From Nevskia soli DSM 19509 (GTDB lineage: Bacteria; Pseudomonadota; Gammaproteobacteria; Nevskiales; Nevskiaceae): a stretch of DNA of 64,000 nucleotides. The notes below the pieces were generated by a model, which saw nothing but the letters and a program-made list of their open reading frames with translations, ran no database searches and was not told where the DNA came from. Each line of letters starts with the position of its first letter. Position 1 is the first letter of the stretch. Of this stretch, positions 10,111 through 18,167 are shown piece by piece. The DNA is taken from assembly GCF_000711955.1 (NCBI RefSeq), contig NZ_JONR01000006.1, forward strand, positions 62,001-126,000, read 5' to 3'. The translations under genes were made by a program, and so were the position numbers.

Positions 10111-10482
10111 CTACGCCGCGGCGAGCACGCGATCGACGGACGCTTTCAATTCCTTTTCGTGGAACGGCTTGTCCAGCACATCGCGCGCGCCGGCCTTGCG
10201 CGCCCGGGCGATCAGTTGCGCATCGCGCATGCCGGTGATGACGATCACAGGAAGCGCCGATTGCTTTACGGCGAGCTTTTCCAGAAGCTCGGCGCCGTTC
10301 ATTCCCGGCATGTTGAGATCGAGCAGCAAGCAGTCGGGGGCGCTCCCCAGCTTCAAGGTCTCAAGGAACTGCTCGGCCGAGGCAAAGGCGCGCGCGCGCC
10401 AGCCGTAGCTGCTCAGCAAGAGGAATGTCGCCGAACGGACCGCTTCGTCGTCATCAACAATATCAATCACTGGCTGTTTCAT
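10111..10482 (-). CDS. FixJ-like receiver-only response regulator
   Basis: 123 residues, a single CheY-like receiver: acidic cluster Asp10-Asp12, phosphoacceptor Asp55 in LLLDLNMPGMNG, Thr83 and Lys105 in DVLDKPF. The closest style is the FixJ/TtrR receiver, but the LuxR-type DNA-binding half is absent; the frame ends cleanly at a terminator, so this is not an obvious frameshift. It would act by protein contact or as a phosphate sink/relay. It lies 181 bases downstream of the FixL-like kinase on the same strand and is its probable partner. Confidence 0.88.
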   Translation of the reverse strand: MKQPVIDIVDDDEAVRSATFLLLSSYGWRARAFASAEQFLETLKLGSAPDCLLLDLNMPGMNGAELLEKLAVKQSALPVIVITGMRDAQLIARARKAGARDVLDKPFHEKELKASVDRVLAAA

Positions 10483-10663
10483 ATCAATGCAATTCGCTGA
10501 CGCTCGATCACGGGTTGTTTCAATCCGGGCGGCTAGGCAGGTGCTACTCCTTCTAGGCTGGGTCTTTCAAGCGTATTAGACCCGAGGGCCGCACCCCCGG
10601 CTATGATGTGGGTCAATACAGGTAGAAGCCGCAGATCGTTCCGTCATGCAGGCAGCGCGGGCG

Positions 10664-12154
10664 TCAGGCGGCGCCGCGAATCTCGTGCACGCCAGCCCCT
10701 CCCGGCGGCGGCAGCGGCAGCCAGAGGCTGAATGCGGCGCCGCCCGGCTGATTTCGCTCGGCCCAGATACGGCCGCCATGCGCTTCGACGATGCGACGGC
10801 AGATCGACAATCCCTGGCCCAGGCCATCTTTCTTGGTGGTGAAGAACGGCGCGAACAACTGATCCGGCGGATTGCCGCCGAAACCCGGACCGTTGTCCCG
10901 CACGGTCACGCTCACGCCCACGGGCGCATCCGAGACGGCGCCTTCGATCTGCAATTCCGGGGCTGAAACCCGCGCTTCGACCATGGCCTGGACGGCATTG
11001 CGGACGAGATTGACCAGCACCTGCTCGATCTGGACGCGGTCCAGCAGCAACTGCGGCAGCGCGTCAGGCACCTTCGTCAATACGCGCACACTGTTGACTT
11101 TCAATTCATGCTGGAGCAGCTCCAGCACCTCGTGCACGCTGGCGCCGAGGTCGCTCGGCTGCTGCTCGATCTCGCCTTTCTCGACGTATTTGCGCAGGCG
11201 GCGGATCACTTCGGCGGCGCGTTCGCCCTGGCGCGCGATCTGCTGCATCGAATCGCGCAACAGCGCCATATCGGCGGTGCCGGCATCGATCATGCGCGAA
11301 CAGGCGCCGGAGAAGCCGAGAATGGCGGTCAGCGGCTGGTTGATCTCATGCGCCAGGCCCGCCGCCAGATCGCCCATGGAATGCACTCGGGCCATATGCG
11401 CCAGTTCGTCCTGGCGGCGGCGCGCTTCCTGCTCGATCTGCTTGCGGTCGGTGATGTCGCGGATGATGCCGGTGAATACGCGCTGCCCCGACACCACCAC
11501 TTCGCCCACGGAGAGGTCCAGCGGGAATACGGTGCCGTCCTTGCGCAAACCCTCCACCTCCCGACCGAGGCCGATGATCTTCTTGCGCCGGGTGGTCAGG
11601 TAGTTGTGGAGATAACCGTCATGCTCGGCGCGGTAGGGCTGGGGCATCAGCATGGAGACGTTGCGCCCCAGCACTTCCACTGCGCGGTAGCCGAAAATGC
11701 GCTCGGCAGCGCGATTGAAAGACTGAACCCGCCCGGCGCCATCGATGGTGAGAATGCCGTCGACCGCGGTATCCAGAATCGCCTGATGCCGATCGAGCGC
11801 CTCGGACAACTCGGCCTGCATGCGATCGGCGACCCGCATGTCGGCGCCGGTCACCACCACGCCCTGGGTCTGGCCATCGGCATCGCGCAGGCCGGAGTAC
11901 CCCCAGTGCACGGCGAACCGCTTGCCGTCCCTTGCCTGCCAGCTGCCGTGCTGATCCGGCACATCCTCGCCGGCCGCGGCGCGCAAGAAGCCCTCGCGCA
12001 TGGTCTCGGCGTGTTCCGGCGCCGCCAGCCGCTGCCACACCGGCTGACCCCGGCACTCGGCCAAGGCCAAACCCGTCGCTGCTTCGCAATGGTGATTCAG
12101 CTGACGAATATCGCCATTGGGAGCGCCGATGGCGACGAGTATTCTTCCGGGCAT
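10664..12154 (-). CDS. FixL-like PAS-domain sensor histidine kinase
   Basis: 496 residues from the ATG at 12154, preceded by GAGGAAT at about nine bases. The first about 110 residues form a PAS-like domain; a second PAS domain follows (ILDTAVDGILTIDGAGRVQS ... GTVFPLDLSVGEV) with the typical FixL exit IIRDITDRKQ. The dimerisation helix carries phosphoacceptor His269 in AAGLAHEINQPLTAI. The HATPase domain has NLVRNAVQAM (N box), DNGPGFGG (G1) and GLGQGLSICRRIVEAHGG. No transmembrane segment, so it is a cytoplasmic sensor. Whether the PAS domains bind haem is not shown; I see no certain ligand. The frame is open 61 codons upstream, but that part lacks domain features. Confidence 0.9.
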   Translation of the reverse strand: MPGRILVAIGAPNGDIRQLNHHCEAATGLALAECRGQPVWQRLAAPEHAETMREGFLRAAAGEDVPDQHGSWQARDGKRFAVHWGYSGLRDADGQTQGVVVTGADMRVADRMQAELSEALDRHQAILDTAVDGILTIDGAGRVQSFNRAAERIFGYRAVEVLGRNVSMLMPQPYRAEHDGYLHNYLTTRRKKIIGLGREVEGLRKDGTVFPLDLSVGEVVVSGQRVFTGIIRDITDRKQIEQEARRRQDELAHMARVHSMGDLAAGLAHEINQPLTAILGFSGACSRMIDAGTADMALLRDSMQQIARQGERAAEVIRRLRKYVEKGEIEQQPSDLGASVHEVLELLQHELKVNSVRVLTKVPDALPQLLLDRVQIEQVLVNLVRNAVQAMVEARVSAPELQIEGAVSDAPVGVSVTVRDNGPGFGGNPPDQLFAPFFTTKKDGLGQGLSICRRIVEAHGGRIWAERNQPGGAAFSLWLPLPPPGGAGVHEIRGAA

Positions 12155-12298
12155 TGGTCTATTCCTCGAACCATCAATTGGTTTACACAACCGGAGGTTC
12201 GTCACCCTTTCTTTATTGATTGAAGCGTTTCGCGGTCGCCTGTAAAAGCGCCTTAATGATGTGCCGAAAACGGCCCCACAGGCAAGAAAAATTTGCCG

Positions 12299-12312
12299 GT
12301 ACGGTACCGTAC
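12299..12312. promoter_or_regulatory. 14-bp perfect palindrome, possible operator
   Basis: GTACGGTACCGTAC is fully self-complementary. It lies 145 bases upstream of the kinase start, in the 243-base gap after the AI-2E-family gene. Size and symmetry fit a dimeric regulator site; no family match was recognised. Confidence 0.4.
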
Positions 12313-12397
12313 ATTGCCGCAGAAATTGTGCTTGCAATCACGCCCGCATCCGGGCAGGCGGCTACCGACAGGCTTTTTGTGCAGTGGCAGCCTGCCG

Positions 12398-14323
12398 TCA
12401 CGGTGCAGCGGGCTTCACCACGCCGAGACAGCTCTTCATGGTTTCCTCGTAGGAGTGCACGGTCAGGTCGATGCCCTTCAGGGCCTGGTCGAGCACTTCG
12501 CAGTCTTCATACGGGCTTTGCAGGATGAGGGCCACGATTTTCGCGCCGGGCATGTGGAGGCGGATAGCGGCGGCCAGGGACTCGATACGCGCCTGTTCCC
12601 GGCACGGCTGGAGGCTGACCAGGCAGACCGCCGCCACGCTCTCCGGGTTGACGCCGTGCAGCGCCGGATTGCCCAGGTCTTCCACCAGCAGGTGCTGGCC
12701 GACGAGGCCATCGCCCAGCACCCGCACCAGGATTTCCGCGGCCAGCTCGTTGAAGGTGGAGTCCACCCCCACGCACAGCACCAGCGAGCCGGCGGGCACT
12801 TCGACGGAGCCGCGCTGCCCGCTCAGCAGCTCGCGCCGGTCGCGCAGCTGCCGGCCGAGATTGACGTCCGCAAGCAGGGAAATGCGCTGCCGCTTCCTCC
12901 ACCACTTGCGCGGGCCGCTGAGCGCTTCGATGACTTCGGCCACCGCGCCGCGGAAGCGGACCTGCTCCGCCCTGGTGATGGAGCCCGAGGTGAAGTCCAG
13001 GCGCGCCAGGTGCATGGCCGGCATCAGCACCGAATCGCAGTAGGCGGCGAAGGACTTGCTCTTGAGGATGGTGCGGGCGCGCTGGATGACGGAGCCGGCG
13101 TCGCCGGAGAGCGCGCGCTGGTAGAAATTCTGCGGCAGGGTCAGCGCCGGCACTTCGCCGAAGAGGATCTCCAGCGCGTTGAGCGCCCTGACGTAGCGCC
13201 CGGCCACCACCAGGCACAGGGTCAGCGGCGTGGACACCACCAGCCCCACCGGCCCCCAGATCCAGCCCCAGAAGATCGCCGCGATCACCACGGACAGGGG
13301 CGACAGGCCAGTGGTGTGGCCATACAGGAAGGGCTCGACCAGCTGCGAGACCACCGTCTCCACCACCACGAACAGGCCCAGCGTCATGAGGGCCAGGGAC
13401 CAGCCGGACTCGACCGCCGCGGCGAACAGCGTGGCGCAGCCCGCCGCGATCCACACGCCCACATACGGCACGAAGCGCAGCAGCGCCGCCATCGTCGCCC
13501 ACAGCAGGGCCTGGGAATGGCCGAGCAGCGCCAGGCCCGCCCAGATGACCACGCCGACGGAGAAATTCACCGCGAACTGGTTGGCGAAGAAGTGCGCCAG
13601 GCGCTCGCCGGCATCATTGACGGCGATGGTGGTGGCGCGCAGATCGCCGCCGCCGGCCAGGCGGATGAAGCGGTCCCGCAAGGCCTCCTGCTCCAGCAGG
13701 ACGAAGATCAGCACCACGATGACGATGCCCGCGGACGAGAGCGGCCCCCAGACAGAGCCGAGAATCCGGCTCAGCATCTTCAGCGGCCCCAGCGGCGGCT
13801 GGTGCAATTCCACCTGGAGCGGACGCGCCGCCGGTGCGGGCGCGGACAGCGCGCCGGAGGCGGTACCGGGCTTGGCATTCGGAGCGCTCACGCCCTCCTC
13901 CGACACGCGGTCGATCACGCGCTGTACCGGGTCGATCACCACGCCGAGCTTGCCCAGCGTCATCTGGTCCAGGGCGGCCAGCTTGCCGCGCATGGTCTCC
14001 TCGTACTGCGGCATGCTGGCCCCCATGCGCAGCATCTGCGAGCCGATGACCGTGGCGATGGCCGACAGCACCAGAACCAGGACCAGCACCACCGTCCAGA
14101 CCGACGCGGTCTGGCCCAGGCCGACCCGCCGCAGCGCGTGAATCATGGGAGCGACCAACAGGCTCAGCATCACCGCCAGGGTGATCGGAATCAGCACCTC
14201 GCGCCCGAAGTAGAGCAGCGCCAGCACCGCGCCCGTCCCGAGGATGCCGATCACCCGGCTCTGGACCGTCTGGGCTTGCGCATGGCCAGGGATCGGGAAC
14301 TGGGGGCTGGGCTTTGCAGCCAT
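12398..14323 (-). CDS. AI-2E (PerM) family transporter with long C-terminal extension
   Basis: 641 residues. The first about 370 are the AI-2E/PerM fold: paired hydrophobic segments at the N-terminus, a soluble insert, and a cluster of late membrane segments including FVPYVGVWIAAG and IFWGWIWGPVGLVVSTPLTL. Members export signals or act as Na+/H+ antiporters; function here is unknown. The last about 270 residues are soluble, beginning after the final membrane segment, and end in an alpha/beta region (HLLVEDLGNPALHGV...; GAKIVALILQSPYEDC) that looks Rossmann- or B12-binding-like, a guess from pattern only. Ordinary family members stop near 350 residues. ATG at 14323 has GGAG upstream. It ends the core chromosome before the AT-rich insert. 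Confidence 0.82.
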   Translation of the reverse strand: MAAKPSPQFPIPGHAQAQTVQSRVIGILGTGAVLALLYFGREVLIPITLAVMLSLLVAPMIHALRRVGLGQTASVWTVVLVLVLVLSAIATVIGSQMLRMGASMPQYEETMRGKLAALDQMTLGKLGVVIDPVQRVIDRVSEEGVSAPNAKPGTASGALSAPAPAARPLQVELHQPPLGPLKMLSRILGSVWGPLSSAGIVIVVLIFVLLEQEALRDRFIRLAGGGDLRATTIAVNDAGERLAHFFANQFAVNFSVGVVIWAGLALLGHSQALLWATMAALLRFVPYVGVWIAAGCATLFAAAVESGWSLALMTLGLFVVVETVVSQLVEPFLYGHTTGLSPLSVVIAAIFWGWIWGPVGLVVSTPLTLCLVVAGRYVRALNALEILFGEVPALTLPQNFYQRALSGDAGSVIQRARTILKSKSFAAYCDSVLMPAMHLARLDFTSGSITRAEQVRFRGAVAEVIEALSGPRKWWRKRQRISLLADVNLGRQLRDRRELLSGQRGSVEVPAGSLVLCVGVDSTFNELAAEILVRVLGDGLVGQHLLVEDLGNPALHGVNPESVAAVCLVSLQPCREQARIESLAAAIRLHMPGAKIVALILQSPYEDCEVLDQALKGIDLTVHSYEETMKSCLGVVKPAAP

Positions 14324-14633
14324 TGGGGACTCCGTACACCGTGCGGGATGATCAGCTTAGGTGAATCGCGGCTGGCCGGGTATGAGGTCCGGAACCAACT
14401 ACTTCAGGCAAACTGGAGATCTGGGATCGTCAAGCAATACTAAAAAGCTCGAGAATCCGCGTCGAAAGCTCTTGAACACCCACTAGTGGCAGGCCGAGCA
14501 CGGCCAAGGACATAACGCCACCGAGAACCAAGTCAAAGCATACAGATTCTCGACACCCCTAGCGGTGTTGCTTCCGAAAAAGCTCTAGTCGACAAGCCAA
14601 AGCAGGTGCATATGAAATTAGTCCGGCTCACGT
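14324..14633. other. Gene-free stretch at the left edge of the defence island
   Basis: 310 bases between the AI-2E start and the UDG-like stop. Composition changes from GC-rich to mixed at about 14400. No convincing ORF, tRNA, integrase or direct repeat was seen. It should contain the promoter of the AI-2E gene. Confidence 0.6.
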
Positions 14634-15290
14634 TCAAAACAGGCTTCGAGTCCGCGGGGCGATTTCGTAGAGCTCTATCATTTGGCGAAGAAACTGCGCT
14701 TGCCCGCCGTAACTGGGATGTCGCACGCATACCACGGGTACGGAGTCAGTAATGCGCTTCGCCGCGTTTGCAGCATCATTGCCGATCGCGAGGATTCGGC
14801 GCGGCCGAAGCAATCCAACGAGCATCGCCAGAATCGCTTCACCCGCCGCTCGCTCCAGCGAGTTGTGCTGGCGATTGGTGAAAGGTTCACCGACTTCATG
14901 TGGGTGCAGCGGAAACACATTCCATAGAAACACCCGCGCGTCTACTTGGTCGAGAATGCTCCAAATGACGGCTGCTGTACGCTCAGCAACAACCACCCCC
15001 AGGGTCGGTCGTTCTACTTCCAAATTCCAACGTTTGGCGTGGCGTCCCATGTGCACATCGTCCGTCAGGGCCATTCCGGTACGGCGGCCACCACGATACC
15101 CAAGATCGCGCCCAACCCAAATAGCATCAATAGGAACCTCGGCAGCGCGTCGCACCATAGCCGACAGCACCTTGGCACGACGGATCGGCGCGTCAATTCG
15201 GTCGTGTATAGGGCACCTGTCCGTGTAGGGATTGAAAGCATTGGAAAAGCGCAGGCCAGATACATCCACGACAAAAGGATGGAGCTTCAC
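14634..15290 (-). CDS. Uracil-DNA glycosylase superfamily protein
   Basis: 218 residues. The UDG-fold landmarks occur in order: an active-site-1-like segment WVGRDLGYRGGRRTGMALTD, then LWNVFPLHPHEVGEPFTNR, a central LAIGNDAANAA, and the C-terminal VRHPSYGG that corresponds to the HPS motif. Known members cut uracil or damaged bases from DNA; some defence-associated members attack modified bases. Which base this one recognises is not known. GTG start at 15290 overlaps the upstream stop as GTGA, so it is translationally coupled to the MazG-like gene and last in the operon. AT-richer than the chromosome around it. Confidence 0.75.
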   Translation of the reverse strand: MKLHPFVVDVSGLRFSNAFNPYTDRCPIHDRIDAPIRRAKVLSAMVRRAAEVPIDAIWVGRDLGYRGGRRTGMALTDDVHMGRHAKRWNLEVERPTLGVVVAERTAAVIWSILDQVDARVFLWNVFPLHPHEVGEPFTNRQHNSLERAAGEAILAMLVGLLRPRRILAIGNDAANAAKRITDSVPVVCVRHPSYGGQAQFLRQMIELYEIAPRTRSLF

Positions 15291-16444
15291 AACTTGGCCT
15301 CCAGCGGCCGGTACTCAATAGTGCGTCGTACTCGGCTGCCGACCACCCAACCGCCCTCGCCGTCCCGAATCTGACGAAAGACGCGGTAGCCATCGAGGAT
15401 GGCGCGCTCCCACAGTCGAAGCGGGCACTTCTCGACCTCGTAGCCGTCTACGAATTCACGAACGGTTTTTAGTATACCCAGCGAAACACGGGTCTGCCCC
15501 TCAAAATAGTCTAATTCTTTTGCACGAGAGAAAAGCCAAGCAGTGAGTCCTTCTTCAACAACTATCGCACGCCCACTATCTTCCTCCTCATCGAGCCTGG
15601 GCTGACTCTTGCGCTTGTGTTTAATAAGCGCCCGCATAACGGGAGACCAATGCAAGATTGCGGCATACGCAAAATGAAATACATCATGAAAACGGTATCC
15701 GTCCCGATCCCCGATGTTGTCAGTCAATGGATCGCCAACAAATACTCCACGCCATCGGAGATAGCTTTTCCCGCTTGGCCGCTGATTAATGCGAATCTTA
15801 AAAAACCGCGGTAGCTGCTCTTCCGACCCAAGCCCCGCGTCGAAGTCCACTAGACTTGCTGGAGCAGGATCAAGAAACGCTCCTCGTACCTTGCTCACAT
15901 TTGTGTGGGCCACCTCGGCGAACGACAGACCTGACACATGTAGAGCATTCAGATAATAAAAGGCGAAAGCTTCGACAGCCTTCACTTCTGGGCGGTCACC
16001 GAGCAGAGCTGCAGCACCCCTACCTAGATCAAATAGCGCAGAATCAAGGGAAATGTCTTTTCGCGGTACAGCAATTTGGGCAATCGCACCCGACAGATCA
16101 CTTGCCGCAATGAGATGTTGATAACCACCTTGCTCGGCCGCTCGGACAAATAGATCGTCAAGGCGCAGATCCATACGCCTTGACAGCGCAGCGAGGTACC
16201 AAAGCGTATCTCCAAACTCCTCGACCGCCGACAATTTGGCACGAGGATAAGCGTTTCCTTCCCGAACGTGCTTCTTGGCGGTTGACATAATGCCCCCCAC
16301 TTCGCCAAAGAGCCCCTGCAGGATTGGCTTGAAGTCTGCAGGATCAATGATGTCCGTCGGCGCGACAGCGCCTGCATATTCAGAGAGCAAAAGGGATTTA
16401 GAGATGTCTGGGATTAGACTTTGCACGGAGGGATATCCATTCAA
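15287..16444 (-). CDS. MazG-like NTP pyrophosphohydrolase with uncharacterised C-terminal domain
   Basis: 385 residues. The N-terminal about 120 residues carry the all-alpha NTP-pyrophosphatase pattern: GLFGEVGGIMSTAKK, then SAVEEFGDTLWYLAALSRR, giving the paired acidic metal-binding motifs. The rest has a conserved-looking block DNIGDRDGYRFHDVFHFAYA followed by VVEEGLTAWLFSRA, with His and Glu residues that could bind metal; I do not know its fold. MazG enzymes hydrolyse (d)NTPs to monophosphates, including non-standard nucleotides. The start is uncertain: the frame opens with TTG at 16444, preceded by AGGG, and has GTG at 16426; it overlaps the nmad2-like gene by 47 bases. Confidence 0.75.
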   Translation of the reverse strand: MNGYPSVQSLIPDISKSLLLSEYAGAVAPTDIIDPADFKPILQGLFGEVGGIMSTAKKHVREGNAYPRAKLSAVEEFGDTLWYLAALSRRMDLRLDDLFVRAAEQGGYQHLIAASDLSGAIAQIAVPRKDISLDSALFDLGRGAAALLGDRPEVKAVEAFAFYYLNALHVSGLSFAEVAHTNVSKVRGAFLDPAPASLVDFDAGLGSEEQLPRFFKIRINQRPSGKSYLRWRGVFVGDPLTDNIGDRDGYRFHDVFHFAYAAILHWSPVMRALIKHKRKSQPRLDEEEDSGRAIVVEEGLTAWLFSRAKELDYFEGQTRVSLGILKTVREFVDGYEVEKCPLRLWERAILDGYRVFRQIRDGEGGWVVGSRVRRTIEYRPLEAKL

Positions 16445-17045
16445 ACGGTGAACCCTGAAATCCGCGGATCCTTAACGATCTAATCCATTCTATGAACCGA
16501 TCACGGCTTCGGGCGTCATCGATGCATGAATAACCTATTCCAGAATGAATGATAGTTCGCCCGTCGGGCCGAGTTAGTGTGTCGGGAATTAGCGGCCCTT
16601 CACCGCCAAAATAAACAAAGTCATCGCCAATCAGAACTCGATTCACTCCAGTATCAATCCGCACGTGCTCAGCGTGTATAGAGCCGTCATTATTTGTGTG
16701 AAAAGAGTCTCGTTGCCCCCAATCATTTTCCGCAGCATCCCAGTAGTAAATGTTGTCCCCACAACTCTGCTTTCGGCTACCGCGACGGTATGGCTTTTTA
16801 TCCTCAAAATTCGGGTTCGCGTCATACTCTTGGAAACTTAAAATACTCGCGACTCGCATCGCGTAAACCAAATACCCAGCCCTTCGAACTGTTCGGTCGC
16901 CACTGCCAGTCCCCACAATCCAATCACCTATCTCCGCCCCCTTACGGATCGGCGGCTTACATGTGGCGAGCGTGCAGAATCCGTAGAAGGGATTTGGAGC
17001 AAACCCACTGTCGTACCGAACAACGTAGGAGTAGAGTCGCGACAT
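16398..17045 (-). CDS. Nmad2-like protein (nucleotide modification associated domain 2)
   Basis: 215 residues from ATG 17045 (MSRLYSYVVRYDSGFAPNPF). The opening, followed by CTLATCKPPIRKGAEIGDWI and VGTGSGDRTVRRAGYLVYAM, is the pattern of the Nmad2 family, found near DNA- and nucleotide-modification genes in phages and bacteria. Biochemistry is unknown. Later features are a DNIYYWD segment and IIHSGIGYSC. Its start shares one base with the upstream TIR stop (TGATG), so translation is coupled. Membership rests on recognised sequence pattern, not on a search. Confidence 0.65.
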   Translation of the reverse strand: MSRLYSYVVRYDSGFAPNPFYGFCTLATCKPPIRKGAEIGDWIVGTGSGDRTVRRAGYLVYAMRVASILSFQEYDANPNFEDKKPYRRGSRKQSCGDNIYYWDAAENDWGQRDSFHTNNDGSIHAEHVRIDTGVNRVLIGDDFVYFGGEGPLIPDTLTRPDGRTIIHSGIGYSCIDDARSRDRFIEWIRSLRIRGFQGSPFEWISLRAKSNPRHL

Positions 17046-17512
17046 CAGCAAGGATGACGCCGAAGGGGTACTGGATCGAAAAGTGATCCATCGGCGTGTT
17101 CCCAACGGTCTTTGCCGTCGATAGCATTTACGATGGCGTTTCCATTCCAGCTAACTATGGAATCGGCATGATCCTTCAGAGCGTCGGGCAACTCACAACC
17201 CTGATTCCCGTACGACCAAATCCCAATAATGTGCTTGCCTTGCTTGGCAGCATATTCAACTTCCCAATTCACCCACTCACTATCCCGCGTCTGAGGTGAT
17301 ATTACGCATATGAACGTCCCTGCCCAATCGATAAGAGGACTCAATATCCCGTACTTGATGTAGTCAGGGTCCTTCGCTTCGTTGAACTTTCCTTTATGGA
17401 TCGAGGAGTCACGGATAGTCACTCCTTTAGTCGCCAGCAGGTCTTTAAGTTTCCCCAAGCTGGTATCATCTTCATGAATGTGACTGATAAAGACATTTCT
17501 GATGTCTGCCAT
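17045..17512 (-). CDS. thsB: Thoeris ThsB-type TIR protein (MTH538/DUF1863-like TIR)
   Basis: 155 residues from ATG 17512, chosen because GGAGGG lies eight bases upstream and the domain begins at once (MADIRNVFISHIHEDD). The fold continues with a beta-strand TFICVISPQTRDSEWVNWEV; Glu84 in this WE pair is in the position of the catalytic TIR glutamate. In Thoeris, ThsB proteins sense phage and turn NAD+ into a cyclic ADP-ribose isomer that activates ThsA. The layout here, TIR gene downstream of a SIR2-SLOG gene, supports that role. Coupled to the nmad2-like gene by a one-base overlap. Confidence 0.85.
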   Translation of the reverse strand: MADIRNVFISHIHEDDTSLGKLKDLLATKGVTIRDSSIHKGKFNEAKDPDYIKYGILSPLIDWAGTFICVISPQTRDSEWVNWEVEYAAKQGKHIIGIWSYGNQGCELPDALKDHADSIVSWNGNAIVNAIDGKDRWEHADGSLFDPVPLRRHPC

Positions 17513-17607
17513 TTCATTCCCTCCCCGACTAAAGATCTCAGAAAAACGAACAACTTCGCGGACTGAGTGTTTGGGCTTTGCTTTCAGACCCGATGTACTG
17601 GCGCAGA

Positions 17608-18156
17608 TCAACCCGTAAGCCAATCTCGCAGAGGCGTCCCAGTATTGCGCTTTGTATCTAACACCATCCATAAAGAGCCCTGGCGGCCCCGTATTTCTCC
17701 CCATACAATTTTTCGATAGAGTCCTAAATACTCCCAAGACGCCCAATCTTCGGATTGACTGTCGACGGCAGGAAATAGCGCGATGCCTCGCGTGCCCTTG
17801 TATCCATCTGCAATCCCAAGCTCCCACGGAACCCAACGACTTTCCTTACTATTGGCACTCGCCAGCAGCACAAAACGTTTCGAATGCTGAATACGACTTT
17901 TCAATAGCTCCGCCGTCTCTTCTGTCGTGTAGGGCGGCATAGATGGATCAACTTCATCGATGTAAACATTCGCTCCATGATTTCTCAGAACCTTTATAGC
18001 TCCGACGACTAAATCGTCATCTTTACTGGAGTGCGAAAGGAAAGTTGATGTCGTAGTACTATCTAAAGTTAATGACTTTCGAATTTGCGCCTGCTCGATA
18101 ATGGTCGACTGGGCCGCAATATTGCGCAATTCAGATTTTGTTACGTATTGAACCAC
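17608..18156 (-). CDS. thsB: Second Thoeris TIR protein (ThsB paralogue)
   Basis: 182 residues, GTG start at 18156, only 11 bases after the thsA stop. About 35 N-terminal residues precede the TIR domain, which opens with TSTFLSHSSKDDDLVVGAIK and includes VYIDEVDP and FVLLASANSKESRWVPWELG; Glu112 is the expected catalytic glutamate. It is a different TIR subtype from its downstream neighbour, closer to general TIR_2 proteins. Thoeris loci often carry several ThsB genes that recognise different phages while sharing one ThsA. A 95-base gap separates it from the second TIR gene. Confidence 0.85.
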   Translation of the reverse strand: MVQYVTKSELRNIAAQSTIIEQAQIRKSLTLDSTTTSTFLSHSSKDDDLVVGAIKVLRNHGANVYIDEVDPSMPPYTTEETAELLKSRIQHSKRFVLLASANSKESRWVPWELGIADGYKGTRGIALFPAVDSQSEDWASWEYLGLYRKIVWGEIRGRQGSLWMVLDTKRNTGTPLRDWLTG

Positions 18157-18167
18157 TGTCTTGATCT

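Noticed and set aside
14533..14730. 65-codon minus-strand frame at the island edge
   Set aside because: Overlaps the end of the UDG-like gene in another frame, has no ribosome site and no family pattern.
17513..17836. A 108-codon N-terminal extension of the 155-residue TIR protein
   Set aside because: It would overlap the upstream TIR gene, has no domain features, and the internal ATG has a strong GGAGGG site.
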